From: a bacterium
Lineage (GTDB): Bacteria > UBA6262 > WVXT01
Length of the DNA stretch: 32,848 nucleotides
Assembly: GCA_035530055.1 (NCBI GenBank)
Contig: DATKVN010000028.1
Coordinates: 1-32,848, forward strand
Direction of reading: 5' to 3'
A program made the translations under genes and the position numbers. Below, one piece after another: positions 15,885 to 24,655 of the stretch. The notes beneath the pieces are model-generated. The model searched no databases. It was not told the origin of the DNA and worked only from the letters and a program-made list of their open reading frames with translations. Each line of letters opens with the position of its first letter. The first letter of the stretch is position 1.

Positions 15885-15960
15885 GTAGTGTAGGGCTTTA
15901 TGCCCGTAATGGTTTTGGTCTTGCCCACGTGAAAATTACGCCCATAAAGGGCTACACTAC
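15885..15960. repeat. GTAGTGTA-type composite palindrome (complete)
   Basis: Left half-unit (15885-15909): arm GTAGTGTA, hairpin GGGC / TTTAT / GCCC, then GTAA. Right half-unit (15936-15960) is inverted: TTAC, hairpin GCCC / ATAAA / GGGC, TACACTAC. Read in the same direction, the two halves have identical arms and loops but GGGC/GCCC in one and GCCC/GGGC in the other, two swapped base pairs. A 26-base spacer separates them. It fills most of the gap between gatC and the next gene. Confidence 0.88.
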
Positions 15961-15975
15961 AATTAAGGGGAAAGA

Positions 15976-16350
15976 ATGGCAAAGAAAATCAATATAAAGA
16001 CAGAAAAAGTTACTATGGAAGCAGAACTCTTGGAGACAAAAACGGCAAAGGCTATCTGGGATTCTCTTCCTATTGAGGCAAAGGTTAATACCTGGGGAGA
16101 GGAAATATATTTTGCTATTCCAGTGAACATGGGTCCGGAAGAAGCTGTGGATGTTGTCCAGGAAGGAGACCTGGGTTACTGGCCTCAAGGAAATGGTTTC
16201 TGTATTTTCTTTGGAAAGACTCCTGTTTCTACAAAGTCTGAAATAAGGCCAGCTAGCCCGGTGAATATTATTGGTAAACTTCTGGGAAATCCAAAGGATT
16301 GGAAAAAAGTAAAAGATGGCGAGAAGATAACCCTTGACAGGAGAACTTAA
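15976..16350 (+). CDS. Cyclophilin-like fold protein (TM1367-like)
   Basis: 124 residues, no signal peptide. The sequence ([19 protein letters not shown], then [33 protein letters not shown] and the region around NIIGKLL) matches the cyclophilin-like family typified by Thermotoga TM1367, a small beta barrel. Family members lack a demonstrated general peptidyl-prolyl isomerase role, and the function is unknown. ATG follows AAGGGGAAAG. Its stop overlaps the gatA start (TAATG), implying translational coupling, so it is a genuine member of the gat operon even though such a gene is not a standard part of GatCAB. Confidence 0.85.
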   Translation: MAKKINIKTEKVTMEAELLETKTAKAIWDSLPIEAKVNTWGEEIYFAIPVNMGPEEAVDVVQEGDLGYWPQGNGFCIFFGKTPVSTKSEIRPASPVNIIGKLLGNPKDWKKVKDGEKITLDRRT

Positions 16351-17810
16351 TGGAAATATATGAACTGACTGCGCACGAATTATCGGAGAAGATGGAGAAA
16401 AAAGAGATTTCTTCTGAGGAGATTGTAAGGTCCATTTATAATAGAATTAATCAGGTAGAGGATAAACTTCATAGTTTCGTTACCTTAACTGAGAAAGAGG
16501 CTTTACTCCAGGCAAGAAACATTGATGAGAAGATGAGAAAAGGTGAATTTCCAGGTCTCTTGGCAGGCATTCCTGTTGCCATCAAGGACAATATGTGTAT
16601 CAAGAACGTGAGAACGACTTGCTCTTCCCACATACTGGGAAATTTCATCTCCCCTTATGAGGCTACAGTGGTTAAGAAATTGAGAGATGAAGGAGCAGTG
16701 TTTATAGGCAAAACAAATATGGACGAATTTGCCATGGGTTCCTCAACCGAGAATTCCTATTTTGGAATAACTCGTAACCCCTGGGATAGAGACTATATTC
16801 CCGGCGGATCTTCCGGTGGCTCGGCCACAGCAGTAGCTTCCGATGAAACAATTCTGGCAATAGGTTCTGATACAGGAGGTTCTATTCGTCAGCCAGCAGC
16901 CTGTTGCGGGGTAGTGGGATTAAAACCTACTTACGGCAGGGTTTCCCGTTATGGCTTGGTTGCCTTTGCCTCTTCACTGGACCAGATAGGTCCCTTTGGC
17001 AAAGATGTGGAAGATGCGGCACTTCTGATGAATGTTCTTTCTGGCTATGATGAAAACGATTCCACTTCAGTTAATCTGGATGTACCCGATTTCACCAAAT
17101 CCTTAATAGAAAATGTTAAAGGTATTAAGATAGGAGTTCCCAAAGAATATTTCGTTGAGGGCTTGGATGGGGAAGTGGAAAGGGCAGTGAAAGAGGCGAT
17201 AGAGCTTCTGAAAAGTCTGGGAGCAAAAATTTTCGAGATATCTCTTCCCCATACCGAGTATGGAGTGGCGGTCTACTATCTGATTGCTCCCTCTGAGGCC
17301 AGCGCCAACCTGGCCAGGTATGATGGAGTCAGGTATGGTTACCGCTCTCCAGAAACAGAGGACTTATTGGAAGAGTATGAGAAGACGAGGGGTGAAGGAT
17401 TTGGTGCAGAAGTTAAGAGGAGGATAATGCTGGGTACTTACGCTTTATCTAGTGGCTACTATGATGCCTACTATTTGAAAGCCCAGAAGGTGCGTACTCT
17501 GATTAAAAAAGATTTCGATGAGGCTTTCGAGAAAGTAGATGCCATTGTGACGCCAACAGCTCCCACTCCAGCATTTAAGATTGGTGAGAAGGTTGATGAC
17601 CCCTTGCAGATGTATTTATCAGATATATTTACCATTTCTGCAAACTTGGCTGGTATTCCCGGAATTTCTCAGCCTTGTGGATTTAGCAAGAAAGGACTTC
17701 CTATTGGGCTACAACTTTTGGCGAAGCCTTTTGATGAGGAGGTCCTGCTTCGCATAGCCTATACATATGAAAAGAATACAGAGTGGCACAAGAGAAAACC
17801 AAAACTGTAA
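16350..17810 (+). CDS. gatA: Asp-tRNA(Asn)/Glu-tRNA(Gln) amidotransferase subunit A
   Basis: 486-residue amidase subunit that releases ammonia from glutamine for GatB. The amidase signature is intact: Lys79 in PVAIKDN, the GGSSGGS loop (152-158) with Ser154, and the nucleophile Ser178 in [10 protein letters not shown]. These positions coincide with the Lys-Ser-cisSer triad numbering reported for Staphylococcus GatA. The [21 protein letters not shown] region is also typical. The start codon overlaps the stop of the cyclophilin-like gene. A perfect AAAAAGGTGAC palindrome lies between the stop and gatB. Confidence 0.96.
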   Translation: MEIYELTAHELSEKMEKKEISSEEIVRSIYNRINQVEDKLHSFVTLTEKEALLQARNIDEKMRKGEFPGLLAGIPVAIKDNMCIKNVRTTCSSHILGNFISPYEATVVKKLRDEGAVFIGKTNMDEFAMGSSTENSYFGITRNPWDRDYIPGGSSGGSATAVASDETILAIGSDTGGSIRQPAACCGVVGLKPTYGRVSRYGLVAFASSLDQIGPFGKDVEDAALLMNVLSGYDENDSTSVNLDVPDFTKSLIENVKGIKIGVPKEYFVEGLDGEVERAVKEAIELLKSLGAKIFEISLPHTEYGVAVYYLIAPSEASANLARYDGVRYGYRSPETEDLLEEYEKTRGEGFGAEVKRRIMLGTYALSSGYYDAYYLKAQKVRTLIKKDFDEAFEKVDAIVTPTAPTPAFKIGEKVDDPLQMYLSDIFTISANLAGIPGISQPCGFSKKGLPIGLQLLAKPFDEEVLLRIAYTYEKNTEWHKRKPKL

Positions 17811-17812
17811 GG

Positions 17813-17835
17813 AAAAAGGTGACTGTCACCTTTTT
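17813..17835. repeat. A5-GGTGAC / GTCACC-T5 palindrome between gatA and gatB
   Basis: AAAAAGGTGAC and GTCACCTTTTT (11 bases each) are exact inverted copies around a single T. With its T5 tail it could act as an intrinsic terminator or attenuator in either direction, but the one-base centre means a real hairpin would open one or two pairs. It overlaps the beginning of the gatB Shine-Dalgarno region (TGGAGTGG at 17835). Related copies: 29007-29026 and a decayed one at 6748. Confidence 0.7.
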
Positions 17836-17846
17836 GGAGTGGATGA

Positions 17847-19289
17847 ATGGTAAAGTATGAAACTATAATTGGCTTGGAAGTCCATGTCCATCTGAAGACA
17901 GAGTCTAAGTTGTTTTGTGGGTGCTCAACTGAATTTGGTGCAGCGCCAAACACTCATGCCTGTCCTGTCTGCACGGGGATGCCGGGGATACTACCTGTGG
18001 TTAATAAGAAGGCGGTGGAATATACAATTAAGAGTGCTTTGGCATTAAACTGCGAAGTTGCTTCACGCTCAATATTTGCGCGCAAAAACTATTTTTATCC
18101 TGATTTGCCTAAGAACTACCAGATTTCCCAATACGAGGAGCCTCTGGCTCAAAATGGCTATCTTGAAATTGGTACTGGTAGTGAAAGGAAGAGAGTGGGT
18201 ATAACCAGAATTAATTTAGAAGAGGATGCGGGAAAACTTCTCCACTATATTGGTTCCCGGGAAATTGACGGGAGTCTCGTCGATTTCAATCGCTGTGGGG
18301 TTCCCCTTCTGGAGGTAGTTTCCTCTCCTGATATCACTAGCCCCGAAGAAGCTTATACTTACCTTACTACTTTGAAGAATATTCTCAGGTATCTGGAAGT
18401 ATCAGATTGCGATATGGAGAAGGGTTCGCTCCGCTGCGATGCGAATGTTTCTGTGCGCTTGGCGGGGAAGAAAGAACTGGGAGTGAAAGCAGAAGTTAAG
18501 AATATGAATTCCTTCAGAGCTATCCAGAAAGCCCTGGAATACGAAGTTAAAAGACAGATTAAGGCATTGGAGAGTGAAGAGAGGATTATTCAGGAGACAA
18601 GACTGTGGGATGAGAAAAAGGAAAGAACATATCCTATGAGGAGTAAAGAGGAGGCTCATGACTATCGTTATTTTCCTGAACCAGACTTGGTGCCTTTAAT
18701 AGTGGAGAAAGAATGGATAGAGAATATCAGAAAGACTATTTCCGAACTTCCCGATAGACGCCGGGAACGGTTTATAAAAGAATATAAGCTTTCAGAATAC
18801 AATGCAGGGGTGCTTACTGCTGAGAAACCACTGGCTAACTATTTTGAAAAAGTAGTTAAACTGTATAATAATCCGAAGGTGGTTACCAATTGGGTAATGG
18901 GTGAGCTTCTGGGAAGATTGAATGCAGTGAATAAAGAGGTGGAGGAATCCCCGATCTCTCCTGGGCAGTTGGCAGAACTTTTGAAATTAATGGAGAAAGG
19001 AACAATTTCTGGGAAGATTGCCAAAACAGTATTTGAGGAGATGTTTAATAGTGGAAAGAATCCTCAAGTAATTGTGAAAGAGAAGAAATTAGTACAGATT
19101 ACCGATGAGAAAGAGATTGGCAAGATAGTGGAAGAGGTATTAAAGGAAAATCCAGATGCTGTAGAAGAGTATGGAAAAGGTAAAGAGAAGGCTATAGGAC
19201 ATTTGGTTGGTCAGGTAATGAGAAAGACCCAGGGCAAAGCCAATCCCCAGTTGGTCAACAAAATATTGAAAGAGAAATTAAGAGGGTAA
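17847..19289 (+). CDS. gatB: Asp-tRNA(Asn)/Glu-tRNA(Gln) amidotransferase subunit B
   Basis: 480-residue kinase/amidotransferase subunit that binds the mischarged tRNA. Visible: [10 protein letters not shown] start, zinc cysteines Cys24, 26, 39 and 42 ([19 protein letters not shown]), [39 protein letters not shown], and C-terminal helical GatB/YqeY domain (about 330-480) ending with [16 protein letters not shown]. Start set by TGGAGTGG 5 bases before ATG 17847. With gatA and gatC it makes a complete GatCAB, which suggests this bacterium uses indirect amidation for Gln-tRNA and/or Asn-tRNA. Confidence 0.96.
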   Translation: MVKYETIIGLEVHVHLKTESKLFCGCSTEFGAAPNTHACPVCTGMPGILPVVNKKAVEYTIKSALALNCEVASRSIFARKNYFYPDLPKNYQISQYEEPLAQNGYLEIGTGSERKRVGITRINLEEDAGKLLHYIGSREIDGSLVDFNRCGVPLLEVVSSPDITSPEEAYTYLTTLKNILRYLEVSDCDMEKGSLRCDANVSVRLAGKKELGVKAEVKNMNSFRAIQKALEYEVKRQIKALESEERIIQETRLWDEKKERTYPMRSKEEAHDYRYFPEPDLVPLIVEKEWIENIRKTISELPDRRRERFIKEYKLSEYNAGVLTAEKPLANYFEKVVKLYNNPKVVTNWVMGELLGRLNAVNKEVEESPISPGQLAELLKLMEKGTISGKIAKTVFEEMFNSGKNPQVIVKEKKLVQITDEKEIGKIVEEVLKENPDAVEEYGKGKEKAIGHLVGQVMRKTQGKANPQLVNKILKEKLRG

Positions 19290-19291
19290 AT

Positions 19292-19347
19292 GTAGAGGTT
19301 TGATTTATCAAATCCGCAGAAAGGGGCTCAATAAATTGAGCCCCTAC
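19292..19347. repeat. GTAG ... CTAC element downstream of gatB
   Basis: GTAG (19292-19295) and CTAC (19344-19347) bracket two hairpins: TTTGA / TTTA / TCAAA (19299-19312) and GGGGCTCAAT / AA / ATTGAGCCCC (19323-19344). The TTTA loop is shared with the GGTAGCC elements. The second is the longest perfect stem in the window. No T-run follows; the next ~80 bases (19348-19429) show nothing I recognise. Confidence 0.8.
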
Positions 19348-19429
19348 ATATCATTAGAATTAGAAGAAGAGGTTAAGACTCAATCCTCCTCCATAAGATA
19401 ATCCGCCAATCTCCATTAGTCGCTTCTTG

Positions 19430-19482
19430 GTAGTGTAGGGCTTTATGCCCGTAAAAATTACGTCCATGAAGGGCTACACTAC
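19430..19482. repeat. GTAGTGTA-type composite palindrome upstream of mfd
   Basis: Left half 19430-19454 (GTAGTGTA, GGGC / TTTAT / GCCC, GTAA) is identical to the left halves at 15885 and 30885. The right half (19458-19482) is a variant with loop ATGAA in place of ATAAA and one stem mismatch. Only three bases separate the halves. An open frame begins inside the element at 19445 and continues into mfd. Confidence 0.85.
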
Positions 19483-19489
19483 CTATAGA

Positions 19490-19511
19490 ATATTGACTCT
19501 GACCCCTTTTT
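19490..19511. repeat. TTGACTCTGACCCC-T5 motif upstream of mfd
   Basis: A short sequence ending in CCCCTTTTT, directly after the composite palindrome and 14 bases before the mfd ATG. From memory, its reverse complement (A5-GGGGTCAGAGTCAA) is a sequence seen in many unrelated bacterial genomes next to REP-type repeats or IS200/Y1-like transposase genes. I cannot check that here, and no such gene is in the window. Confidence 0.4.
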
Positions 19512-19525
19512 CACGGAATAGACTT

Positions 19526-22500
19526 ATGAAGGATGAATTACTTCAATTTTGGGAAAAGGATAGAAGCTTAAAAAAAATTTCTGAAAAGATAGTTAACAAA
19601 GAGAGAAAGATAAAAGTCTCCGGGCTTTGGGGTGGTTCCAAAGCTTTTTTTATTTTGGGTCTAAAGGAGAGAATTTCTCAAGCCCTATTAGTAATTGCGG
19701 AAAGAGAGGATGACTTAGAAAGGTTAAGGGAAGACCTTAAAGCTTTTCGAGGAGAGAGTAGCCTTTTTTCTCAAGAGAATAGAGAAGATTCGCTTGTTTC
19801 TCTTTATCATCTCTCGCTGGAGAAGAATCCCCTTCTGGTAACAACTCTGGATAGTATAAAGAAGAAAATTATTTCTCCCTCCCAATTTTCCCTCCTTACC
19901 TTAACTCTGTCCCAAGGTGGAAAGATTGAATATCAGAAGATAACCGAAAAACTAACTGATGCTGGTTATGAAAGGATTGATATTGTGGAGGGAGTGGGAG
20001 AGTTCCGCCTGCGGGGCGAGATTTTGGATGTGTGGTCTCCTAATTTCGACCGTCCTCTCAGGGTGGTATTCTTTGAGGACCATATTGAGGAGATGCGCTG
20101 GTTCGATCCCCTGACGCAGAGGTCGATAAGCACTGTAGGGGAGGCTAAGGTGATTCCGGCAAAATTATCGGATGAGAAAAGTTCTCATACTATTTTTGAT
20201 TATTTCCCGGAGGAGGGAGTGGTGTTAAAGGATAGTGTAGAGTTGTCATCGTCCGCTGGGAGGCGGCTTGTGGAGGTTTACTTGTCTATCTTGCCTCAAA
20301 GGAGTGCGCTTAATTTTTCCACGAAGTCACCACCATCGTTCTATGGTAAAATTGGGTTCTTCTGCCAGGGACTTGCAGATTGGCGTAAGGAAAGATGGGA
20401 AACTTATGTCTTCTGTAACAATGAGGGAGAAAAGTCGAGGTTGGAAGAGCTGTTGCGAGAACAGGGAGAAGAAATATTTCCCCACTTCAGGATAGGAAAT
20501 CTGAATTCCGGGTTTATTTTTCCTGCCTTGAAACTTGTAGTGATTTCTGAAAAGGAAATCTTTGGTCGCTACAAGATAAGGCATCGTTACCCCAAACTCA
20601 AGTATCCCGTAAGAAGACTCAGTGATTTGATTGAACTCAATACTGGCGACTATGTGGTGCATGAGAGGTATGGCATTGGAAAATATTTAGGGCTTAAGCA
20701 GATAGAGATAGAAAGCAGGTTCACAGATTATATCGCAATCGAGTATGCTAAGGGTGATAAATTGTATGTGCCCATTGAGGATTTTAATCTGGTGGAGAAA
20801 TATGTTGGCACTGAAGGTTACAAGCCAAAATTATATTCTCTGGATAGCACTGCCTGGCGTCAGGTAACGGCTAAAGTGAAAAAGTCTGTTCAGCGGATTG
20901 CCCGGGAGCTTCTGGAGATATATGCTGCCCGCCAGAAATTACCGGGACATGCTTTCCCTCGGGATAGCCATTACGAAAAAGAGTTTGCTGATGCTTTCAT
21001 TTATGAGACGACCCTGGATCAGGAAAGAGCAATCGAAGAAGTTAAGCAGGATATGACAAGCCGAAAACCGATGGACAGGATTGTCTGCGGGGATGTTGGT
21101 TACGGTAAGACAGAGGTAGCTATGAGGGCCGGCCTTAAGGCTGTATTTGACAGTAAGCAGGTAGCAGTGCTTGCTCCCACAACAATTTTGGTTGAACAAC
21201 ACTACCACACTTTTTCTGAGAGATTCGCTGACTATCCTGTAGTGATTGAGATGCTCTCCAGATTCAAAAGCAAAAAGGAACAGAAAGAAATTGTTGAAAA
21301 ATTAAAGCAGGGTTTAGTAGATATCGTTATTGGCACTCACAGGCTTCTCCAGAAGGATATTCAGTTTTTTGATTTGGGGTTAGTGGTGATTGATGAAGAG
21401 CAGAGGTTCGGTGTCCGTCACAAGGAGAAGTTGAAACAACTTCGAAAGACGGTGGATATATTGACCTTGACTGCTACACCTATTCCCAGAACTCTCTCTA
21501 TGGCTCTGGGGGGAGTCCGGGATATGTCAGTTATAGATACCCCGCCACAAGGACGTATCCCTATTGAAACCTATTTAGGAGAATACAATGAGGAAATTGT
21601 GGAAGTGGCTATAAGGAATGAAATTGGACGGGGAGGTCAGGTCTTTTATGTGCATAATCGGGTGGAAACAATCGAGACAGTTGCCAGCTATCTAAAAAAG
21701 ATGATGCCTGATGTGAGGATGGGAGTTGTCCATGGCAGGATGACAGCTTCAGAACTGGAAGAGGTAATGGTTAAATTTATAAATAAAGAGTATGACCTTC
21801 TAGTGGCCACCACTATAATCGAGGCAGGACTGGATATTCCCAATGTCAATACTATGATAATTACCAATGGGCAGGAGTTGGGTCTGGCACAACTTTATCA
21901 GTTGCGAGGAAGGATTGGCAGAGATAAATATAAAGCTTACTGCTACATTTTCTATCCACGCCGATTGCCACTCAGTGACATTGCTGAAAAGAGGCTGCAA
22001 ACTATTGCCCAGTGCACTGAGTTGGGTTCGGGCTTTAAGATTGCACTCAGGGATCTCGAACTTCGCGGAGCGGGTAATATTATCGGGCCAGAACAGCACG
22101 GACATATCCTGGAAGTGGGATTCGATTTCTATTGTAAACTCTTGGAAGAGGCAGTTAACAGTGAGAAAGGCATCAAGATAGAACGGGAGCGACCTGTGGA
22201 AATAGATTTACAGGCAGATGCTTACATTCCTACGGACTATATTCCCGATCCAGCTCAGAGAATTAATATCTACAGGAAATTTGCCTCCTGCAGTGACTCT
22301 CAGAGTTTGGAGAAAATAAGGGAGGAGCTGGAAGACCGTTACGGTGATATTCCCCGGTCCTGTTTGACCCTGTTTGAATTGGTAGAGCTTCGCCAACTGG
22401 CTAAAAGATTGGGAATTGAGAAGATTGGTGAAAGAGATGGCGAGGTGGAAGTTGAATTCAGTCCACAAACTCAGGTACCACCGGATAAATTTATAGAGTT

Positions 22501-22669
22501 AGCTAAGGGCTTGAGAGAGAAAATTAAGTTTAAGCAGACGGAAAAATTTAAAATTTCAATTAGTCCCTGGGATTACGTTTCCAAGGTCAAAGGAGATTTA
22601 AAAGAGAAATTTGAAGGCGAACGGTTAAAAGTGAGGAAGTTGAAGGGTTTATTGCAAAAATTGATATAA
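19526..22669 (+). CDS. mfd: Transcription-repair coupling factor
   Basis: Releases stalled RNA polymerase and recruits UvrA. The upstream in-frame codons 19445-19525 are translated repeat, so I choose ATG 19526 (MKDELLQFWEK, 1047 residues), although its ribosome-binding site is weak. Order: UvrB-like N-terminal module (to ~330), the RNA-polymerase-interacting CarD-like domain beginning TGDYVVHERYGIGKY (~370-440), then the RecG-like motor with GDVGYGKT (522-529, Lys528), DEEQRFG (Asp623-Glu624), TATPIPRTL, ATTIIEAGLDIPN and QLRGRIGRD, and a C-terminal TRCF domain beginning near the ADAYIPTDYIPD segment. All helicase motifs are intact. A promoter-like sequence for the next operon overlaps the 3' end. 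Confidence 0.95.
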   Translation: MKDELLQFWEKDRSLKKISEKIVNKERKIKVSGLWGGSKAFFILGLKERISQALLVIAEREDDLERLREDLKAFRGESSLFSQENREDSLVSLYHLSLEKNPLLVTTLDSIKKKIISPSQFSLLTLTLSQGGKIEYQKITEKLTDAGYERIDIVEGVGEFRLRGEILDVWSPNFDRPLRVVFFEDHIEEMRWFDPLTQRSISTVGEAKVIPAKLSDEKSSHTIFDYFPEEGVVLKDSVELSSSAGRRLVEVYLSILPQRSALNFSTKSPPSFYGKIGFFCQGLADWRKERWETYVFCNNEGEKSRLEELLREQGEEIFPHFRIGNLNSGFIFPALKLVVISEKEIFGRYKIRHRYPKLKYPVRRLSDLIELNTGDYVVHERYGIGKYLGLKQIEIESRFTDYIAIEYAKGDKLYVPIEDFNLVEKYVGTEGYKPKLYSLDSTAWRQVTAKVKKSVQRIARELLEIYAARQKLPGHAFPRDSHYEKEFADAFIYETTLDQERAIEEVKQDMTSRKPMDRIVCGDVGYGKTEVAMRAGLKAVFDSKQVAVLAPTTILVEQHYHTFSERFADYPVVIEMLSRFKSKKEQKEIVEKLKQGLVDIVIGTHRLLQKDIQFFDLGLVVIDEEQRFGVRHKEKLKQLRKTVDILTLTATPIPRTLSMALGGVRDMSVIDTPPQGRIPIETYLGEYNEEIVEVAIRNEIGRGGQVFYVHNRVETIETVASYLKKMMPDVRMGVVHGRMTASELEEVMVKFINKEYDLLVATTIIEAGLDIPNVNTMIITNGQELGLAQLYQLRGRIGRDKYKAYCYIFYPRRLPLSDIAEKRLQTIAQCTELGSGFKIALRDLELRGAGNIIGPEQHGHILEVGFDFYCKLLEEAVNSEKGIKIERERPVEIDLQADAYIPTDYIPDPAQRINIYRKFASCSDSQSLEKIREELEDRYGDIPRSCLTLFELVELRQLAKRLGIEKIGERDGEVEVEFSPQTQVPPDKFIELAKGLREKIKFKQTEKFKISISPWDYVSKVKGDLKEKFEGERLKVRKLKGLLQKLI

Positions 22670-22680
22670 TCTGATATAAT
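22652..22680 (+). promoter_or_regulatory. Sigma-70-like promoter for the foldase/mla operon
   Basis: TTGCAA (22652-22657), 17 bases, then a perfect TATAAT (22675-22680); a second TATAAT lies at 22665-22670. It overlaps the mfd stop. Transcription would begin near 22687-22690, placing the GCACGGTT hairpin (22702-22719) and the AAAGGAG site in a short leader. Sequence match only. Confidence 0.6.
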
Positions 22681-22697
22681 TAATTACTTAGCACTTT

Positions 22698-22719
22698 GTA
22701 GGCACGGTTTTAACCGTGC
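22698..22719. repeat. GTAG-GCACGGTT hairpin in the leader of the foldase operon
   Basis: GTAG, then GCACGGTT / TT / AACCGTGC (22702-22719), identical to 9523-9544. The AAAGGAG ribosome-binding site begins two bases after the hairpin (22721-22727), so a folded hairpin would abut the site where the 30S subunit loads. Confidence 0.8.
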
Positions 22720-22732
22720 AAAAGGAGATGTG

Positions 22733-23638
22733 ATGAAAAGAAAAATTTTATTTTTGCTACTGGGTATTCTGGTTATTGGATTGGGCGCACTTATTTTTTT
22801 TAAAACTAAGGATAATGGGAATACCCTGGTCCAGATTAAGGGAAGAAAGATTACACTTGAGGAGTTTCAAGTAAGAATTACCGAGATTCCCACTTATTAT
22901 CAAGGATTCTTAGCTACGCATAACGGCAAAATAGAGCTTCTCAATGGTATGATTGCTGAGGCTGTGCTTATTCAAAAGGCAAAAGAAGAGGGGTTACATA
23001 GGAAGGAAGAGATCAGGAGGATGTTGAAGAATGTAGAAGATCGCATCCTCCTGGAGGCGATAGTTCAGGAGTTACAGAAAGACCGCATTGCCGTCTCAGA
23101 CGAAGAAGTTAAAGAGTATTTGGAGAAAAATGAGGAGAAATTTGCAAGTCCCGAACAGATGAGAGTAAGCCACATTTTGGTAAAGAGAAAATCAGAGGCG
23201 AAGAAGATTTTAAATGAACTGAAAGAAGGCGCTAATTTCGAAAAGTTAACTCGAAAGTATTCAATCGATTCAATTACAGCTCCCCGGGGAGGTGATTTAG
23301 GCTATATTTCTCGGGGAGAAATGATTCCTGCGTTCGAAGAGGCTGTATTTGCTCTGGAAAACAGGAATGATATCAGCCCAATTATAGAGACTCCATTCGG
23401 ATACCATCTGGTTAAGTTAACAGGCAGAAAGAAAATGAGAGAGAGGACTCCGGAGGAAATAGATTCTGAGATAAGGACGATAATCCAAAACGAGAAACTC
23501 GACAAACTAATGGAGAAGTATAGGAAGGAATCAATGGTTTCAGTTAATTATGACCTTTTAGACAAAGTTTCAGTAGGAATTCAATTAGAAAGTAAAGGAG
23601 AGACCAAAAATGAAGAAGAAAAATCGCAGAAGCCCTGA
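22733..23638 (+). CDS. Membrane-anchored parvulin-type peptidyl-prolyl isomerase (PrsA/PpiD-like)
   Basis: 301 residues. An N-terminal hydrophobic segment (4-23) anchors or exports it; no lipobox is seen. A SurA_N-like helical region (~30-135) is followed by a parvulin domain (~139-232) with MRVSHILV (143-150), APRGGDLGYISRG (183-195) and PFGYHLVKL (221-229). The tail is charged. Likely an extracytoplasmic folding helper. I prefer ATG 22733, 5 bases after GGAG (22724-22727), over GTG 22730. Its last 29 bases overlap the next foldase gene in another frame, so the two are translationally linked and plausibly arose by duplication. Confidence 0.88.
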   Translation: MKRKILFLLLGILVIGLGALIFFKTKDNGNTLVQIKGRKITLEEFQVRITEIPTYYQGFLATHNGKIELLNGMIAEAVLIQKAKEEGLHRKEEIRRMLKNVEDRILLEAIVQELQKDRIAVSDEEVKEYLEKNEEKFASPEQMRVSHILVKRKSEAKKILNELKEGANFEKLTRKYSIDSITAPRGGDLGYISRGEMIPAFEEAVFALENRNDISPIIETPFGYHLVKLTGRKKMRERTPEEIDSEIRTIIQNEKLDKLMEKYRKESMVSVNYDLLDKVSVGIQLESKGETKNEEEKSQKP

Positions 23639-24629
23639 AGGAAAAATGGTAAGGAAAGAAATCATTAGCATCATCACCGTTTCTCTATTCACCATCCTTT
23701 GTCTTTTCATAGCCAGTTCCCTTGGGGCAAAAGTAGTTAACAAGACTGTAGCTACAGTTGATGGTGAAGTCATACTTATGAGCGAATACGAAAGAAGAGT
23801 CAAACCCGTGATAGAAGAGTATGAGAAGTTTCTAACGGGTCCAGATAAGGAAATAAAAATTAAAGAGCTTAAAGAGAAAATTCTCGAGCAGATGATCGAT
23901 GAGAAGATTTTGATTAGCGAGGCTAAGAGGAAGAAAGTAAAAGTGAACAACAAGGAGATTCAGGATGGAATAGGAGAGATTAGGAAGAGATTTGGCACAG
24001 AAGAGGAATATAATCAAGAACTTGCCAGCCAGGGATTAGCGGAAGAAGAATTTAGGGGACAGGTGAAGAACCAACTAATGGTAATGAAATTGATTGATCA
24101 GGAAGTTAAAGCAAAGGTTGTTCCATCCACAGATAGTGAAATTGAAGACTTTTATAAACAGAATGAATCGGAAATGGTGGAACCCGAGCAGATGCGCGTG
24201 CGCCACATATTGATTAAAGTTGATGAAAATACTGATAAGAAGGAAGCTCTAAAGAAAATTGGAGAGATTTTAAAAGAGGTTAAGAAAGGGAAGACCAGCT
24301 TTGCGGAATTGGCGAAAAAGTATTCGGAAGGCCCGTCTGCTCCCCGGGGTGGTGATCTTGGGTTCTTCACAAGGGGTCAGATGGTGCGAGAATTTGAGGA
24401 GGCAGCTTTTGCTCTTAAGGTAGGGGAAATTAGCAATGTGGTGGAAACAGAATATGGTTACCATATTATTCAATGTATAGAGAAGAAAGCCTCAGAAAAG
24501 AAAAGTTTAGAAGAAATTCGAGACTACCTGCGGAACTTTATTTTTCAGAAGAAAATGGAAGAACGTTATGAAAAATGGTTGAGGACATTGAGGGATAAGG
24601 TAAGTATTACCAGGAGTGATATTGATTAA
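23610..24629 (+). CDS. SurA-like periplasmic peptidyl-prolyl isomerase
   Basis: 339 residues with a signal sequence (about 16-40, ending SSLGA). A SurA_N-type chaperone region begins NKTVATVDGEVILMSEYERR (44-63) and runs to ~170. One parvulin domain follows (~190-290): MRVRHILIKV, APRGGDLGFFTRGQM and EYGYHIIQC. A helical tail completes it. SurA of Escherichia coli has two parvulin domains; this one has a single copy, like many non-proteobacterial members. AAAGGAG (23594-23600), 9 bases before the ATG, lies inside the preceding gene. Established role of the family: escorting outer-membrane beta-barrel proteins, which fits the adjacent mla genes. Confidence 0.88.
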   Translation: MKKKNRRSPEGKMVRKEIISIITVSLFTILCLFIASSLGAKVVNKTVATVDGEVILMSEYERRVKPVIEEYEKFLTGPDKEIKIKELKEKILEQMIDEKILISEAKRKKVKVNNKEIQDGIGEIRKRFGTEEEYNQELASQGLAEEEFRGQVKNQLMVMKLIDQEVKAKVVPSTDSEIEDFYKQNESEMVEPEQMRVRHILIKVDENTDKKEALKKIGEILKEVKKGKTSFAELAKKYSEGPSAPRGGDLGFFTRGQMVREFEEAAFALKVGEISNVVETEYGYHIIQCIEKKASEKKSLEEIRDYLRNFIFQKKMEERYEKWLRTLRDKVSITRSDID

Positions 24630-24655
24630 GGTTAGGTGAGAAAGCGGAGAGTAGA

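Noticed and set aside
19292-19482. Possible CRISPR array from clustered repeats
   Set aside because: The repeats are inverted hairpins of differing sequence without regular spacing or unique spacers, and no cas gene is present.
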